NCBI RefSeq assembly: GCF_008373765.1
Contig: NZ_VUJW01000002.1
Span: forward strand, 62,001 to 126,000
Length of the DNA: 64,000 nucleotides
Direction: 5' to 3'
Source: Nocardioides antri
Lineage (GTDB): Bacteria; Actinomycetota; Actinomycetes; Propionibacteriales; Nocardioidaceae
Shown here: in pieces, positions 26,345-34,297 of the stretch
Position numbering within the stretch: the stretch's first letter is position 1
How the letters are laid out: the number at the start of each line of letters is the position of its first letter
Translations under genes and position numbers: made by a program
The notes under the pieces: generated by a model
Seen by the model: only the letters and a program-made list of their open reading frames with translations
Told to the model about the DNA's origin: nothing
Database searches by the model: none

Positions 26345-27343
26345 TCATGCCATCCCCTGCTCGCGGAGCAGCCCGGCGAGCTCGTAGAGGGCGCCGAGGT
26401 CGACGCCACCCGCCATCCGGGGGAGCTCGTAGGTCGGCACCCCGAGATCGCCGACCACCCTCCGCTGTGCGTCCTCGAGCGCGCGGCGCTCGGCGTGCTC
26501 GCGCGCCTCGTGGAGCAGCCCGTCGACGAGCGCCGGCGTCACCTCGAGGCCGGCCGCCTTCACCTCCGACTCGATCCGCTCCCGGTCGAGGCTGCCGGCG
26601 CGGGCGGCGGCGAGGTCGTCGTAGGACAGGTCGCGCGGCCGCACCATGTTGACCACGACGCCGCCGACCGGCAGCTGCGCCTTCCGCAGCTCGGTGATCC
26701 CGTCGATGGTCTCCTGGACCGGCATCTCCTCCAGGAGCGTGACCAGGTGCACCGCGGTCTGCGGCGACTGGAAGAGCTTCATCATCGTGTCCGACTGCGC
26801 CTTGACCGGACCCACCTTCGCCAGCCCGCCGACCTCGCCGCCGACGTTGAGGAACTGGGTGATCCGGCCGGTCGGGGGAGCGTCGAGCACCACGGCGTCG
26901 TAGGTGATCGCGCCCTTGTTGCGGCTGTTGCGCTGGACCGCCTCGTAGACCTTGCCGCTCAGCAGCACGTCGCGCACGCCCGGCGCGATCGTCGTCGCGA
27001 ACTCGATGACACCGAACCGGTCGAGCGCGCGGCCGGCGCGGCCGAGCCGGTAGTACATCGAGAGGTACTCCAGCAGCGCCGACTCCGCATCGATGTGGAG
27101 CGCGTGCACCACGCCCCGACCACCGTTGTCGTCGGGCAGGCCCGTCGTCAGCCGGCGCTCCTCGTAGGGGAGCGGGTCGACGTCGAACATCCGGGCGATG
27201 CCCTGGCGGCCCTCGACCTCGCAGAGCAGCACGTTGGTGCCCTTGTGGGCGAGGGCCAGCGCGAGCGCCGAGGCGACGGTCGACTTGCCGGTGCCACCCT
27301 TCCCGGTGACCACGTGCAGCTGAACCCTCGACCAGTCGCTCAC
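26345..27343 (-). CDS. ArsA/GET3-family ATPase (first of pair)
   Basis: A 332-residue ATPase with the signature KGGTGKST at residues about 15-22 (VVTGKGGTGKSTVASALALA), 'EVEGRQGIARMF' as switch I region and 'AVVLDAPPTGRITQFLNV' as switch II. Its paralog follows downstream and the two probably form a heterodimer, as family knowledge of the mycobacterial pair suggests. GTG 27343 lies six bases after a TACGCT -10 element, indicating that this gene starts the two-gene unit. The cargo or substrate is unknown; a tail-anchored protein or anion-related role is possible. Confidence 0.88.
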   Translation of the reverse strand: MSDWSRVQLHVVTGKGGTGKSTVASALALALAHKGTNVLLCEVEGRQGIARMFDVDPLPYEERRLTTGLPDDNGGRGVVHALHIDAESALLEYLSMYYRLGRAGRALDRFGVIEFATTIAPGVRDVLLSGKVYEAVQRNSRNKGAITYDAVVLDAPPTGRITQFLNVGGEVGGLAKVGPVKAQSDTMMKLFQSPQTAVHLVTLLEEMPVQETIDGITELRKAQLPVGGVVVNMVRPRDLSYDDLAAARAGSLDRERIESEVKAAGLEVTPALVDGLLHEAREHAERRALEDAQRRVVGDLGVPTYELPRMAGGVDLGALYELAGLLREQGMA

Positions 27344-27349
27344 CCGGGC

Positions 27350-27355
27350 AGCGTA
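27350..27355 (-). promoter_or_regulatory. Leaderless -10 element (TACGCT) for the ArsA pair
   Basis: On the minus strand TACGCT ends six bases before GTG 27343, with no ribosome binding site. Confidence 0.5.
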
Positions 27356-27371
27356 GCGAGAGTGCGGTGGG

Positions 27372-27794
27372 CTAGGTCGAGAGCTTGTCCGCGATCACGA
27401 CCCAGGTGAAGAACGAGATGCCCAGCAGCATCCCGACGTGGCCCAGGATCGACAGCGCCGGACCCTGCGCCCAGCTGTCACCGGTGGCGTCCGCGGCGTG
27501 CTTCCCCGGCCGCGACAGCCACCGCCCCAGGATCAGCAGCCCGATGGCGACCTCGACCCACCAGGCGACGAGGGCGATCACGCCCACCAGGTCGTCCGGC
27601 GAGGTCAGGTAGTAGATCCACACCGCCAGCGCCACTACGCCCATCACCGTGTGGGCGTTGACGATGCTCCTCGGCACCAGCGCGTGCCCCGACTGCTGGT
27701 TCTCGTTGGACAGCCGCATCCGGGTCAGGAGCACGACGACGGCAGCGAGGCCGGTCAGCATCCAGACGGCGTTGTCGAGGTTCACGGGTCGCAT
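27372..27794 (-). CDS. Small four-helix membrane protein
   Basis: A 140-residue integral membrane protein that I do not recognise. Four hydrophobic helices are seen (residues about 7-25, 43-62, 70-90 and 112-135). The loop after helix 1 has 'LTRMRLSNENQQSGHALVPRSIVNAHTV', with a conserved-looking His. ATG 27794 starts 'MRPVNLDNAVWMLTGL', but no good ribosome binding site is seen. It is divergent from the DUF4177 gene and ends 16 bases before the -10 element of the ArsA pair. Possible function unknown. Confidence 0.68.
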   Translation of the reverse strand: MRPVNLDNAVWMLTGLAAVVVLLTRMRLSNENQQSGHALVPRSIVNAHTVMGVVALAVWIYYLTSPDDLVGVIALVAWWVEVAIGLLILGRWLSRPGKHAADATGDSWAQGPALSILGHVGMLLGISFFTWVVIADKLST

Positions 27795-27847
27795 CGTGGC
27801 ACACCTGTGAGGCCGACCACACCGAGCAGCGGCGCGGCGGTGCTGAG

Positions 27848-27853
27848 TAATGT
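27848..27853 (+). promoter_or_regulatory. Leaderless -10 element (TAATGT) for the DUF4177-RidA-Nudix-MBL unit
   Basis: TAATGT ends seven bases before ATG 27861; there is no ribosome binding site. It drives a run of four genes that overlap or nearly overlap. Confidence 0.5.
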
Positions 27854-27860
27854 GCCGGGC

Positions 27861-28016
27861 ATGACCAAGTGGGAGTACCAGGTGGCGCCCGTCCTCAATC
27901 ACGTCGCGGCGCAGATCCTCAACAACTTCGGCCAGGACGGGTGGGAGCTCGTGACGCTGGTGCCGGGGCAGGGCGGCAACGACATCGCCTACTTCAAGCG
28001 CCCGGCCGAGGGCTGA
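27861..28016 (+). CDS. DUF4177-family small protein
   Basis: A 51-residue protein, 'MTKWEYQVAPVLNHVAAQIL' then 'NNFGQDGWELVTLV', which fits the DUF4177 family (W-E-Y start and GWELV core). The matching small gene in M. tuberculosis is Rv3678A, in the same place before RidA. The four-base gap to the next gene and the leaderless start make this the first gene of an operon. No function is known. Confidence 0.8.
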   Translation: MTKWEYQVAPVLNHVAAQILNNFGQDGWELVTLVPGQGGNDIAYFKRPAEG

Positions 28017-28019
28017 GGC

Positions 28020-28481
28020 GTGACCACCCCCGAGGAGCGGCTCGCGGAGCTCGGCCTCACGGTCCCGGAGGTGCCGGCGCCGGTCGCGGCGTACGTCCCC
28101 GCCGTGCAGGTGGGCTCGCTCGTCTACACCGCCGGCCAGCTGCCGATGCTCGACGGTGCGCTGATCGCGACCGGCAAGGTCGGTGCCGAGATCACGCCGG
28201 AGCAGGCCGGCGCGTGCGCGCAGCAGTGCGCGCTCAACGCGATCGCCGCGATCCGGTCGCTCGCAGGCGACCTGTCCAAGGTCCGCATCGTCAAGGTGGT
28301 CGCGTTCGTCGCCTCGACGCCCGACTTCACCGGCCAGCCGGCGGTCGCCAACGGGGCCTCTGAGCTCTTCGGCGCGGTGTTCGGCGACCACGGCGTGCAC
28401 GCCCGGTCGGCGGTCGGCGTACCGGTGCTGCCGCTCGACGCCCCCGTCGAGGTCGAGGTCATCGCGGAGATCCTGAGTTGA
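28020..28481 (+). CDS. RidA/YjgF-family protein
   Basis: A 153-residue protein of the RidA superfamily, trimeric enzymes many of which hydrolyse reactive imines or enamines made by PLP enzymes. Pattern seen: 'GSLVYTAGQLPMLDGALIATGKVG', 'AAIRSLAGDLSKVRIVKVVAFVAST' and 'ARSAVGVPVLPLDAPVEVEVIAEI'. The catalytic Arg of true RidA (usually in an R-x-x-x-x-x-x-L-P context) is not clearly in place, as the end reads ARSAVGVPVLPLDAPVEVE, so it may belong to another subgroup with an unknown substrate. GTG start three bases after DUF4177; the stop overlaps the next start. Confidence 0.88.
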   Translation: MTTPEERLAELGLTVPEVPAPVAAYVPAVQVGSLVYTAGQLPMLDGALIATGKVGAEITPEQAGACAQQCALNAIAAIRSLAGDLSKVRIVKVVAFVASTPDFTGQPAVANGASELFGAVFGDHGVHARSAVGVPVLPLDAPVEVEVIAEILS

Positions 28482-29359
28482 CCGGTACCCCGCCGGCGAA
28501 GGGCTTCGCCCGGATCCCGCTGCCGCAGAGCCTGGTCGACCAGGCCCGTGCCCACAGCGAGGGCACGACGGAGCCGGCCGAGCCCCGGAACGCCGCGACC
28601 GTTGTGCTCATGCGGGCCGGCGACGCGGGACCGGAGGTCTACCTCCTCCGTCGACACCGGGTGATGGAGTTCGCGGGCGGGATGGCGGTGTTCCCCGGCG
28701 GCGGGGTCGACCCGCGGGACTTCGACAGCTCGGTGGCGTGGGCCGGACCGTCGCCGACCGCGTGGGCGGAGCGCCTCGGCGTGGAGGAGGAGCTGGCGCG
28801 GGCGATCGTGTGCGCGGCGGTGCGGGAGACGTTCGAGGAGTCGGGCGTCCTGCTCGCCGGGGAGTCCGCCGACACCGTGGTCGCCGACACGACGGGTGCG
28901 GACTGGGAGACCGACCGCGAGGCGCTCGAGTCGCGCGAGCTGTCGATGACCGACTTCCTCACCCGGCGCGGGCTGGTGCTCCGCACCGACCTGCTGGGCG
29001 CCTGGTCGGGTTGGCTGACCCCGACGTTCGAGCCGCGCCGCTACCGCACGTGGTTCTTCGTGGCCGTGCTGCCGGAGGGCCAGGTGACCCGCGACGTGTC
29101 CACCGAGTCCACCGAGGTGCTGTGGCTGCCGGCGGCCGAAGCCCTCCGGCGGGCGGAGTCGGGCGAGCTGATGATGCTGCCGCCGACGTACCTCACCTGC
29201 CTGGAGGTGCTCCAGCACCCCGACCCGGACGCCGTGCTCGCCGCGGCGGGGGCGCGCGACGTGGCGATGTTCATGCCCGAGGTCGTCGCCGATGGCGAGG
29301 AGTTCGTGCTCTCCCGCCCGCCCCACCTCGACCCGCTGCTGAGGGAGCGGTTCGGGTGA
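28478..29359 (+). CDS. Nudix hydrolase
   Basis: A 293-residue protein with a Nudix box split by a long insertion: 'FPGGGVDPRDF' near residue 70 and 'AAVRETFEESGVLLAG' near residue 108, where the RExxEExG core is intact. This longer form resembles actinobacterial Nudix proteins of the Nudt19 type that act on CoA-like pyrophosphates, but the substrate is uncertain. The start is a TTG overlapping the RidA stop (TTGA), an unusual start that is supported by the tight operon and the following 'TGTPPAKGFARIPLP'. The next gene overlaps the stop as GTGA. Confidence 0.85.
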   Translation: MTGTPPAKGFARIPLPQSLVDQARAHSEGTTEPAEPRNAATVVLMRAGDAGPEVYLLRRHRVMEFAGGMAVFPGGGVDPRDFDSSVAWAGPSPTAWAERLGVEEELARAIVCAAVRETFEESGVLLAGESADTVVADTTGADWETDREALESRELSMTDFLTRRGLVLRTDLLGAWSGWLTPTFEPRRYRTWFFVAVLPEGQVTRDVSTESTEVLWLPAAEALRRAESGELMMLPPTYLTCLEVLQHPDPDAVLAAAGARDVAMFMPEVVADGEEFVLSRPPHLDPLLRERFG

Positions 29360-30177
29360 GCGAGCCCTGGGCCGGAGGGGAGTACGGCGACCGCGGTCGC
29401 TGCGTGCTCGCACCCAACCCGGGGATCATGACCCTCGACGGGACCAACACCTGGGTGCTGCGCGAGCCCGGCGCCGACCGGTCGATCGTCGTGGACCCCG
29501 GTCCGCTCGACGACGGCCACCTCGACGCGGTCGCGGCGACGGCTGGGCAGGTGGACCTCGTCCTGGTGACCCACCACCACCTCGACCACACCGAGGCCGC
29601 ACGTGACTTCGCGGAGCGGATGGGCTGCCGCGTACGCGCCCTCGATCCCACCCAGTGCTGGCGGTCGGACCCGGTCACCGACGGCGAGGTGCTCGACGTC
29701 GCCGGGCTGCGCGCCCAGGTCCTGACCACGCCCGGCCACACCGCCGACTCGGTCTCCCTGCTCATCGAAGCCGACCGGGCGCTGCTGACCGGCGACATGG
29801 TCCTCGGCCGTGGCACGACGGTGATCGTCCACCCCGACGGCGACCTCGGCGGCTACTTCGACTCGATCGCCAAGATGCGAGCGCTGGTCACCGACGGCCG
29901 CGTCGACACGCTGTGGCCGGCCCACGGCCCGGTGCTCCCGGACGCCGCCGGCGTGCTCGACCACTACGTCGTCCACCGGCGCGAACGCCTCGCCCAGGTG
30001 GAGTCCGCCCTGTCCGCGCTCGGGCTCTCCCCGGCCGATCTCCCGCCCGACGTCGCCGAGCACCCCACCCTGCCGCGCCAGGTCGTCGAGGTCGTCTACT
30101 CCGACGTCGACGAGTCCCTGTGGGGCGCGGCAGAGTGGTCGGTCCGGGCCCAGCTCGCCTATCTCGCCTCTCGTTGA
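29356..30177 (+). CDS. Metallo-beta-lactamase-fold hydrolase
   Basis: A 273-residue hydrolase of the MBL superfamily. The metal site reads T-H-H-H-L-D-H near residue 75, with further ligands in 'TTPGHTADS' and 'LLTGDMVLG' and the final His in 'LWPAHGPV'. The C-terminal extension 'HYVVHRRERLAQVESAL' is typical of the LACTB2-like and Rv3677c-like group, some of which are endoribonucleases. Its position in the operon matches Rv3677c. GTG 29356 overlaps the Nudix stop. The natural substrate is not known. Confidence 0.9.
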   Translation: MSEPWAGGEYGDRGRCVLAPNPGIMTLDGTNTWVLREPGADRSIVVDPGPLDDGHLDAVAATAGQVDLVLVTHHHLDHTEAARDFAERMGCRVRALDPTQCWRSDPVTDGEVLDVAGLRAQVLTTPGHTADSVSLLIEADRALLTGDMVLGRGTTVIVHPDGDLGGYFDSIAKMRALVTDGRVDTLWPAHGPVLPDAAGVLDHYVVHRRERLAQVESALSALGLSPADLPPDVAEHPTLPRQVVEVVYSDVDESLWGAAEWSVRAQLAYLASR

Positions 30178-30186
30178 ATCGGGAGG

Positions 30187-30236
30187 TGTGGTGGGCCGAA
30201 TCGGGACTTGTGGTGGGCCGAGTCGGCGTTGTGGTG
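30187..30236. repeat. Short tandem repeat between convergent genes
   Basis: About 2.3 copies of a 21-22 base unit: TGTGGTGGGCCGAATCGGGA... at 30187, TGTGGTGGGCCGAGTCGGCG... at 30209, then TGTGGTG at 30230. It fills the gap between the MBL gene and the DUF1330 gene and ends exactly at the stop codon of the latter. Confidence 0.75.
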
Positions 30237-30596
30237 TCAGCTCATGTTCGCGAGGGCCAGAACCTCGGGCACCTTCTCGATCGCCCGGTAGCCCTCGGGC
30301 ACACCCTCGACCATCGCAGCGATCGACTGCGAGTGCTCGGTGCGCAGCGGCAGGATCGCCTGGTAGGCGGGCGACTCGTACCACTCCCGCGCGGCGTCGG
30401 ACGACGGGAACTCGATGATCACGATCGCGCCGTCCCACTCGCCCTCGGCCGGGGTCAGCTCTCCGCCGTGGACGATGAAGTGGCCGCCGTACGGCGCCAG
30501 CGTCTCGTCGATCCGCTCGAGGTACTCCGCGATCTCCGGACCGAAGTCGACCTCGCGGAGGTAGGCGATGGCGTAGGCCTTGGTCCCCTTTGTCAT
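30237..30596 (-). CDS. DUF1330-family protein
   Basis: A 119-residue protein of the DUF1330 family, a small ferredoxin-like dimeric alpha/beta fold. Matching features are the 'KAYAIAYLREVDFGPEIAEYLERID' strand-helix start, 'GGHFIVHGGELTP' and 'VIIEFPSSDAAREWYESPAYQ'. The last segment is the family hallmark. No catalytic residues are established. ATG 30596 has GAGAGGAG upstream on the minus strand, so it is leadered, unlike its neighbours. It diverges from the XRE regulator 114 bases away. Confidence 0.87.
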   Translation of the reverse strand: MTKGTKAYAIAYLREVDFGPEIAEYLERIDETLAPYGGHFIVHGGELTPAEGEWDGAIVIIEFPSSDAAREWYESPAYQAILPLRTEHSQSIAAMVEGVPEGYRAIEKVPEVLALANMS

Positions 30597-30697
30597 GGGG
30601 GTGCTCCTCTCGATGGGTTGTCGGCCCCGATCAGACCCCGGAGCGGCGTCGGGCGTCGATGACCTCGGAGGTCATGTCCCCGCGCACCTGCAGTGGC

Positions 30698-30703
30698 TAC
30701 GGT
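30698..30703 (+). promoter_or_regulatory. Leaderless -10 element (TACGGT) for the XRE regulator gene
   Basis: TACGGT ends seven bases before ATG 30711, with no ribosome binding site; this decides for 30711 over an in-frame start at 30693. Confidence 0.42.
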
Positions 30704-30710
30704 CGGCGGC

Positions 30711-31481
30711 ATGACGCAAGCGATCGCGGCGACACACGTCGGCGAGCTGCTGCGCGGGTGGCGGCAGCGCCGCCACCTCTCGCAGCTCGACCTCGCGAGC
30801 CGGGCGGGCGTCTCGACCCGGCACCTCAGCTATGTCGAGACCGGCCGGTCACAGCCGACCAGTGCGATGATCCTGCGGCTCTGCCGCCACCTCGACGTAC
30901 CCCTCCGGGAGCAGAACCGGATGCTGCTCGCCGGCGGCTTCGCCCCTGCCCACCCTGAGCACCAGCTGTCGGACCCGCCGATGGCCGAGGCCAACGCCGC
31001 CCTCGAGGCGATCCTGCAGGCCCATCTGCCCTACCCGGCTCTGGTGGTCGACCGGCACTGGGAGCTGGTCGCGGCCAACGACGCGGCCTTCGCCCTCTTG
31101 GACGGCATAGACGCCGACCTGCTCGAGCCGCCGGTCAACGTCATCCGGCTCTCGGTGCACCCTCGCGGGCTCGCGCCACGGATCGCCAACCTCGACGAGT
31201 GGCGTGGGGCTCTGGCCGCCCGTCTCCGGAGGGAGTACGACGTCACCGCGGACCCCGCGCTCGGCGAGCTCGCCGACGAGGTGGCGGGCGATCTCGACAT
31301 CGTCCCGGCATCGGCCGCCCTCGTCGTACCCCTCCAGCTGCGGGCGGGCGACGCCGTCCTCTCGTTCATCTCGACGACCACCGTCTTCGGCACCCCCCGC
31401 GAGGTCACCCTGTCCGAGCTCGCGATCGAGGCGTTCTATCCCGCCGACGAGGCGACGCGGAAGGCACTCAACGGCGTCTGA
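30711..31481 (+). CDS. XRE-family regulator with MmyB-like ligand-binding domain
   Basis: A 256-residue transcription regulator. Residues about 9-65 are an XRE helix-turn-helix ('LLRGWRQRRHLSQLDLASRAGVSTRHLSYVETGRSQPT'). Residues about 95-250 match the MmyB-like PAS-type ligand-binding domain ('YPALVVDRHWELVAANDAAFALLDGI', 'PPVNVIRLSVHPRGLAPRI'), reported to bind fatty acids in some members. Downstream lies a flavin monooxygenase gene with its own ribosome binding site 75 bases on; these two are often paired in actinobacteria and the regulator may control it. The ligand is unknown. Confidence 0.9.
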   Translation: MTQAIAATHVGELLRGWRQRRHLSQLDLASRAGVSTRHLSYVETGRSQPTSAMILRLCRHLDVPLREQNRMLLAGGFAPAHPEHQLSDPPMAEANAALEAILQAHLPYPALVVDRHWELVAANDAAFALLDGIDADLLEPPVNVIRLSVHPRGLAPRIANLDEWRGALAARLRREYDVTADPALGELADEVAGDLDIVPASAALVVPLQLRAGDAVLSFISTTTVFGTPREVTLSELAIEAFYPADEATRKALNGV

Positions 31482-31556
31482 TTCGCTGTTCGGCTGATGC
31501 CATCGGCGCCCTCGCGCCACACTGGACGCACTCTCGGGACCGAGAGGAGGCTGTCC

Positions 31557-33047
31557 GTGTCAGCAACCGGGGACGAGTCGGTGATCAGGGCGGATGTGTG
31601 CGTGGTCGGCGCCGGCATCGCCGGACTGAACGCGCTGTACGTCGCCAGCCGATACCTGCGGCGCGACCAGAGGATCGTGCTCGTGGACCGCAACGATCGC
31701 GTCGGAGGCATGTGGGTCGACACCTACGACTACGTACGGCTCCACCAGCCGCACGCGTTCTTCACCGCCGGCGACGTCAAGTGGACCTTCGGCAAGCCGC
31801 CGGGGCACCTCTCCACCAAGACCGAAGTCCTCGACCACCTGCGCCACTGCCTCGACGAGGCCGCGAAGGCCGTACAGGTGACCGAGCTGTTCGGTCACGA
31901 GTTGGAGCGTGCGGAGGAGGACGGCGACGTCGTCGTCGCCACCTGCCGCGGCCGGGACGGCAGCCCCGTCCGGGTGGTGGCCGACAAGTTGATCAACGCC
32001 GTCGGGCTGAGCATCGAGGCGAACCCGTCGCTCGCCTTGTCGAGCAAGCGGGTGCGATCGGTCTCACCGGAGAACTGCGACATGCGTGACGGTCCGATCG
32101 CGGCCGACGACGCCCCGGTGTGGGTGATCGGGAGCGGCAAGACGGGCATGGACACCGTCCACGCGCTGATCACGAACCACCCGGGCCGCGACGTGAACCT
32201 GATCGCCGGCACGGGCACGTTCTTCGTCAACCGCGACCGGTTCTACCCGACGGGTGCGAGCCGGTGGTGGCGCGGCACGCGCCCCAACTGGTTCGTCGCG
32301 GAGATGGCCAACCGCTTCGACGGCACCAACGAGGCCGAGGTCGCCACCTGGGCCCGGGAGACGGCCGGCCTCTGGGCCACGCCTCGGGCGGACCACCTGT
32401 TCATCGGTCTGATCTCCGAGGCCGAGATCGAGCGCATCCGTGCGGGCCTCCGCCGGGTCGTGATGGACCACCTCGTCGATGCCGTCGATCCTGACAGCAC
32501 CGACGGTCCGGTCCGGGTCATCCTCCGCAGCGGCGACCACGTCGACATCGAGCCAGGGAGCTGGATCGTCAACTGCACGAGCCACTTCGACTTCACCGGC
32601 CGGCCGACTGAGCCGCCCTACGTCTCGCCGAGCGGCCGGTCGGTCCGCATCGGGGCGACCGGCATGTTCGGGTTCTCCTCCTTCGCGGGCTACTTCCTGA
32701 CCCACCTGCTGTTCCTCGACAAGATCACCACCGTGCCGCTCTACACGCTCGACGGGATCGCGCTGTTCCAGAGGTCGCCGCTGGCCGGGGTGACGGCGGC
32801 GATGACCCTCGCGCAGTACAACCTCGGACAGGTGGCCGACCACGTGCCCGCCAAGGTGTTCCAGCAGTGCGGGCTCGACTTCGACCGGTGGTATCCGTTG
32901 CCGAGGCGCTTCGCGGGGCAGGTGCAGTTCCTGGTCGCGCACAAACGGCGGCGCGCGCAGTACCGGCGAGCGCTCGACGTCGTGGGTGAGCGGTTCGGGA
33001 TCGCGCACGGACCGGTGGTCGACGCGGAGGCGTCAGCCGTCGGGTGA
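31557..33047 (+). CDS. Flavin-containing monooxygenase-like FAD/NAD(P)-binding protein
   Basis: A 496-residue flavoprotein. The FAD fold is 'DVCVVGAGIAGLNALYVA' (GxGxxG near residue 18) followed by 'VLVDRNDRVGGMW', the typical G-G-x-W element of class B monooxygenases. The NAD(P) fold is 'VWVIGSGKTGMD' near residue 187. The classical FMO/BVMO fingerprint FxGxxxHxxxW is not found, so the reaction may be a different NAD(P)H-dependent oxidation. GTG 31557 is chosen for GAGAGGAGG about eight bases upstream; the longer frame from 31497 would run through this site. It follows the XRE regulator and converges on the YdeI-like gene. Confidence 0.82.
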   Translation: MSATGDESVIRADVCVVGAGIAGLNALYVASRYLRRDQRIVLVDRNDRVGGMWVDTYDYVRLHQPHAFFTAGDVKWTFGKPPGHLSTKTEVLDHLRHCLDEAAKAVQVTELFGHELERAEEDGDVVVATCRGRDGSPVRVVADKLINAVGLSIEANPSLALSSKRVRSVSPENCDMRDGPIAADDAPVWVIGSGKTGMDTVHALITNHPGRDVNLIAGTGTFFVNRDRFYPTGASRWWRGTRPNWFVAEMANRFDGTNEAEVATWARETAGLWATPRADHLFIGLISEAEIERIRAGLRRVVMDHLVDAVDPDSTDGPVRVILRSGDHVDIEPGSWIVNCTSHFDFTGRPTEPPYVSPSGRSVRIGATGMFGFSSFAGYFLTHLLFLDKITTVPLYTLDGIALFQRSPLAGVTAAMTLAQYNLGQVADHVPAKVFQQCGLDFDRWYPLPRRFAGQVQFLVAHKRRRAQYRRALDVVGERFGIAHGPVVDAEASAVG

Positions 33048-33062
33048 CGCGACGAAGCCGGC

Positions 33063-33443
33063 TCAGCTGCCGGCAGCGACCGCCGCGTCCCAGCGGCCGT
33101 CGGCCTTGGCGGCGTCGATCGCGGCGCGGCCGGCATCGGTCATCAGGCCTTCGCGCTCGAGGAGGGCGACCCGGGTGACGTTGGAGGGGGACCACTTGCT
33201 CTTCGGGCCGCGCGGGGTGAACCGGATGAACGTCGACTCCGCGTCCCGGCTGCGCGCCTGCCCGTCGATCCACCCGAAGCAGAGCGCCTCGAGCACGGCC
33301 TCCTCGTAGGCCAGCGCGGTCACCGTGCCGCCCTTCTTGGTCAGCACGACCCACGCCGCGGGCTGCGTCGCGTGGTTGTCGGCCAACCAGGCCCGCCACC
33401 CCGCCCGGTCGGGAACCAGGACCTCGTCACCGCTCAGTGCCAT
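33063..33443 (-). CDS. YdeI/OmpD-associated family protein
   Basis: A 126-residue protein of the YdeI/OmpD-associated (bacteriocin-protection) family. It shows the expected 'WRAWLADNHATQPAAWVVLTKKGG', 'YEEAVLEALCFGWIDGQ' and 'FTPRGPKSKWSPSN' blocks. It is somewhat short, and lacks the C-terminal part found in longer members. The biochemical role is unknown. ATG 33443 lies 11 bases after the Crp stop, so it is probably co-transcribed downstream of the regulator. Confidence 0.85.
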   Translation of the reverse strand: MALSGDEVLVPDRAGWRAWLADNHATQPAAWVVLTKKGGTVTALAYEEAVLEALCFGWIDGQARSRDAESTFIRFTPRGPKSKWSPSNVTRVALLEREGLMTDAGRAAIDAAKADGRWDAAVAAGS

Positions 33444-33454
33444 TCTCAGCAGGG

Positions 33455-34132
33455 TCAGCGGGCCCTGCGGGTCATCCGCTCCATGTCCATGATCACGACC
33501 GAGCGGGGCTCGAGGCGGAGCCAGCCGCGGGAGGCGAAGTCGGCGAGTGCCTTGTTGACCGTCTCGCGGGAGGCGCCGACCAACTGGGCGAGCTCCTCCT
33601 GGGTGAGGTCGTGGTGGACGTGCACGCCGTCGTCGGCCGAGCGGCCGAAGCGCTCGGCGAGGTCGAGGAGCGCCTTGGCGACACGACCGGGGACGTCGGA
33701 GAACACCAGGTCCGCGACGACGTCGTTGGCCTTGCGCAGCCGGCCGGCGAGCTGGGTGAGGAGGCCGCGGGCGACGGCGGGCCGGCCGTCGAGCCAGCGG
33801 AGGAGGTCCTCGTGCGACAGCGAGACGAACTCGGCGTCGGTCACCGCGGTCACCGTGGCCGAGCGCGGGCCGGGGTCGAAGAGCGAGAGCTCGCCGAACA
33901 TCGAGCCGGGTCCGAGGATCGCCAGCAGGTTCTCGCGGCCGTCGGAGGAGGTGCGGCCGAGCTTCACCTTGCCGTCGAGGACGATGTAGAGCTTGTCCCC
34001 GCTGTCGCCCTCGTGGAACAGCACCTCGCCGCGGCGCAGTCGGGTCTCGGACATGGACGACCGGAGGGCCGACGCAGCCTCGTCGTCGAGCGCGCTGAAC
34101 AGCGGGGCCTGACGGAGCACGTCGTTGTCCAC
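33455..34132 (-). CDS. crp: Crp/Fnr-family cyclic-nucleotide regulator
   Basis: A 225-residue global regulator matching Crp of M. tuberculosis (Rv3676, 224 residues) and GlxR of corynebacteria. The cNMP pocket is visible as 'GSMFGELSLFDPGPRSATVTAV' (FGExSL...RSAT), and the C-terminal winged helix is 'LTQEELAQLVGASRETVNKALADFASRGWLRLE'. GTG 34132 is preferred over the longer frame because it gives the expected length and has GGAGGA six bases upstream. It diverges from nth, the same arrangement as in mycobacteria. A likely binding site lies in the intergenic region. Confidence 0.94.
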   Translation of the reverse strand: MDNDVLRQAPLFSALDDEAASALRSSMSETRLRRGEVLFHEGDSGDKLYIVLDGKVKLGRTSSDGRENLLAILGPGSMFGELSLFDPGPRSATVTAVTDAEFVSLSHEDLLRWLDGRPAVARGLLTQLAGRLRKANDVVADLVFSDVPGRVAKALLDLAERFGRSADDGVHVHHDLTQEELAQLVGASRETVNKALADFASRGWLRLEPRSVVIMDMERMTRRAR

Positions 34133-34229
34133 GATTCCTCCAAGGAATAGGTACGGCGGAACCGGTCCACCCAGGCGAGACCGATCCAAGCGTGGCGCAT
34201 GGCACGCCGCGTCAGGCCGCATCCTAGCC

Positions 34230-34245
34230 AGTGGGCCAGGTCACA
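34230..34245. promoter_or_regulatory. Candidate Crp/GlxR binding site
   Basis: AGTGGGCCAGGTCACA keeps eight of the ten fixed positions of TGTGAnnnnnnTCACA, with GTG and CAC eight bases apart. It lies 98 bases upstream of the crp start codon and 41 bases from the nth -10 element, so it could serve autoregulation of crp or control nth. Confidence 0.5.
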
Positions 34246-34285
34246 CCTAGCCAACGCGGCTCGCTGCGTGGTCGGCGGCTACCCG

Positions 34286-34291
34286 TAGGCT
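34286..34291 (+). promoter_or_regulatory. Leaderless -10 element (TAGGCT) for nth
   Basis: TAGGCT ends six bases before GTG 34298, with no ribosome binding site. Confidence 0.52.
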
Positions 34292-34297
34292 GACCGC

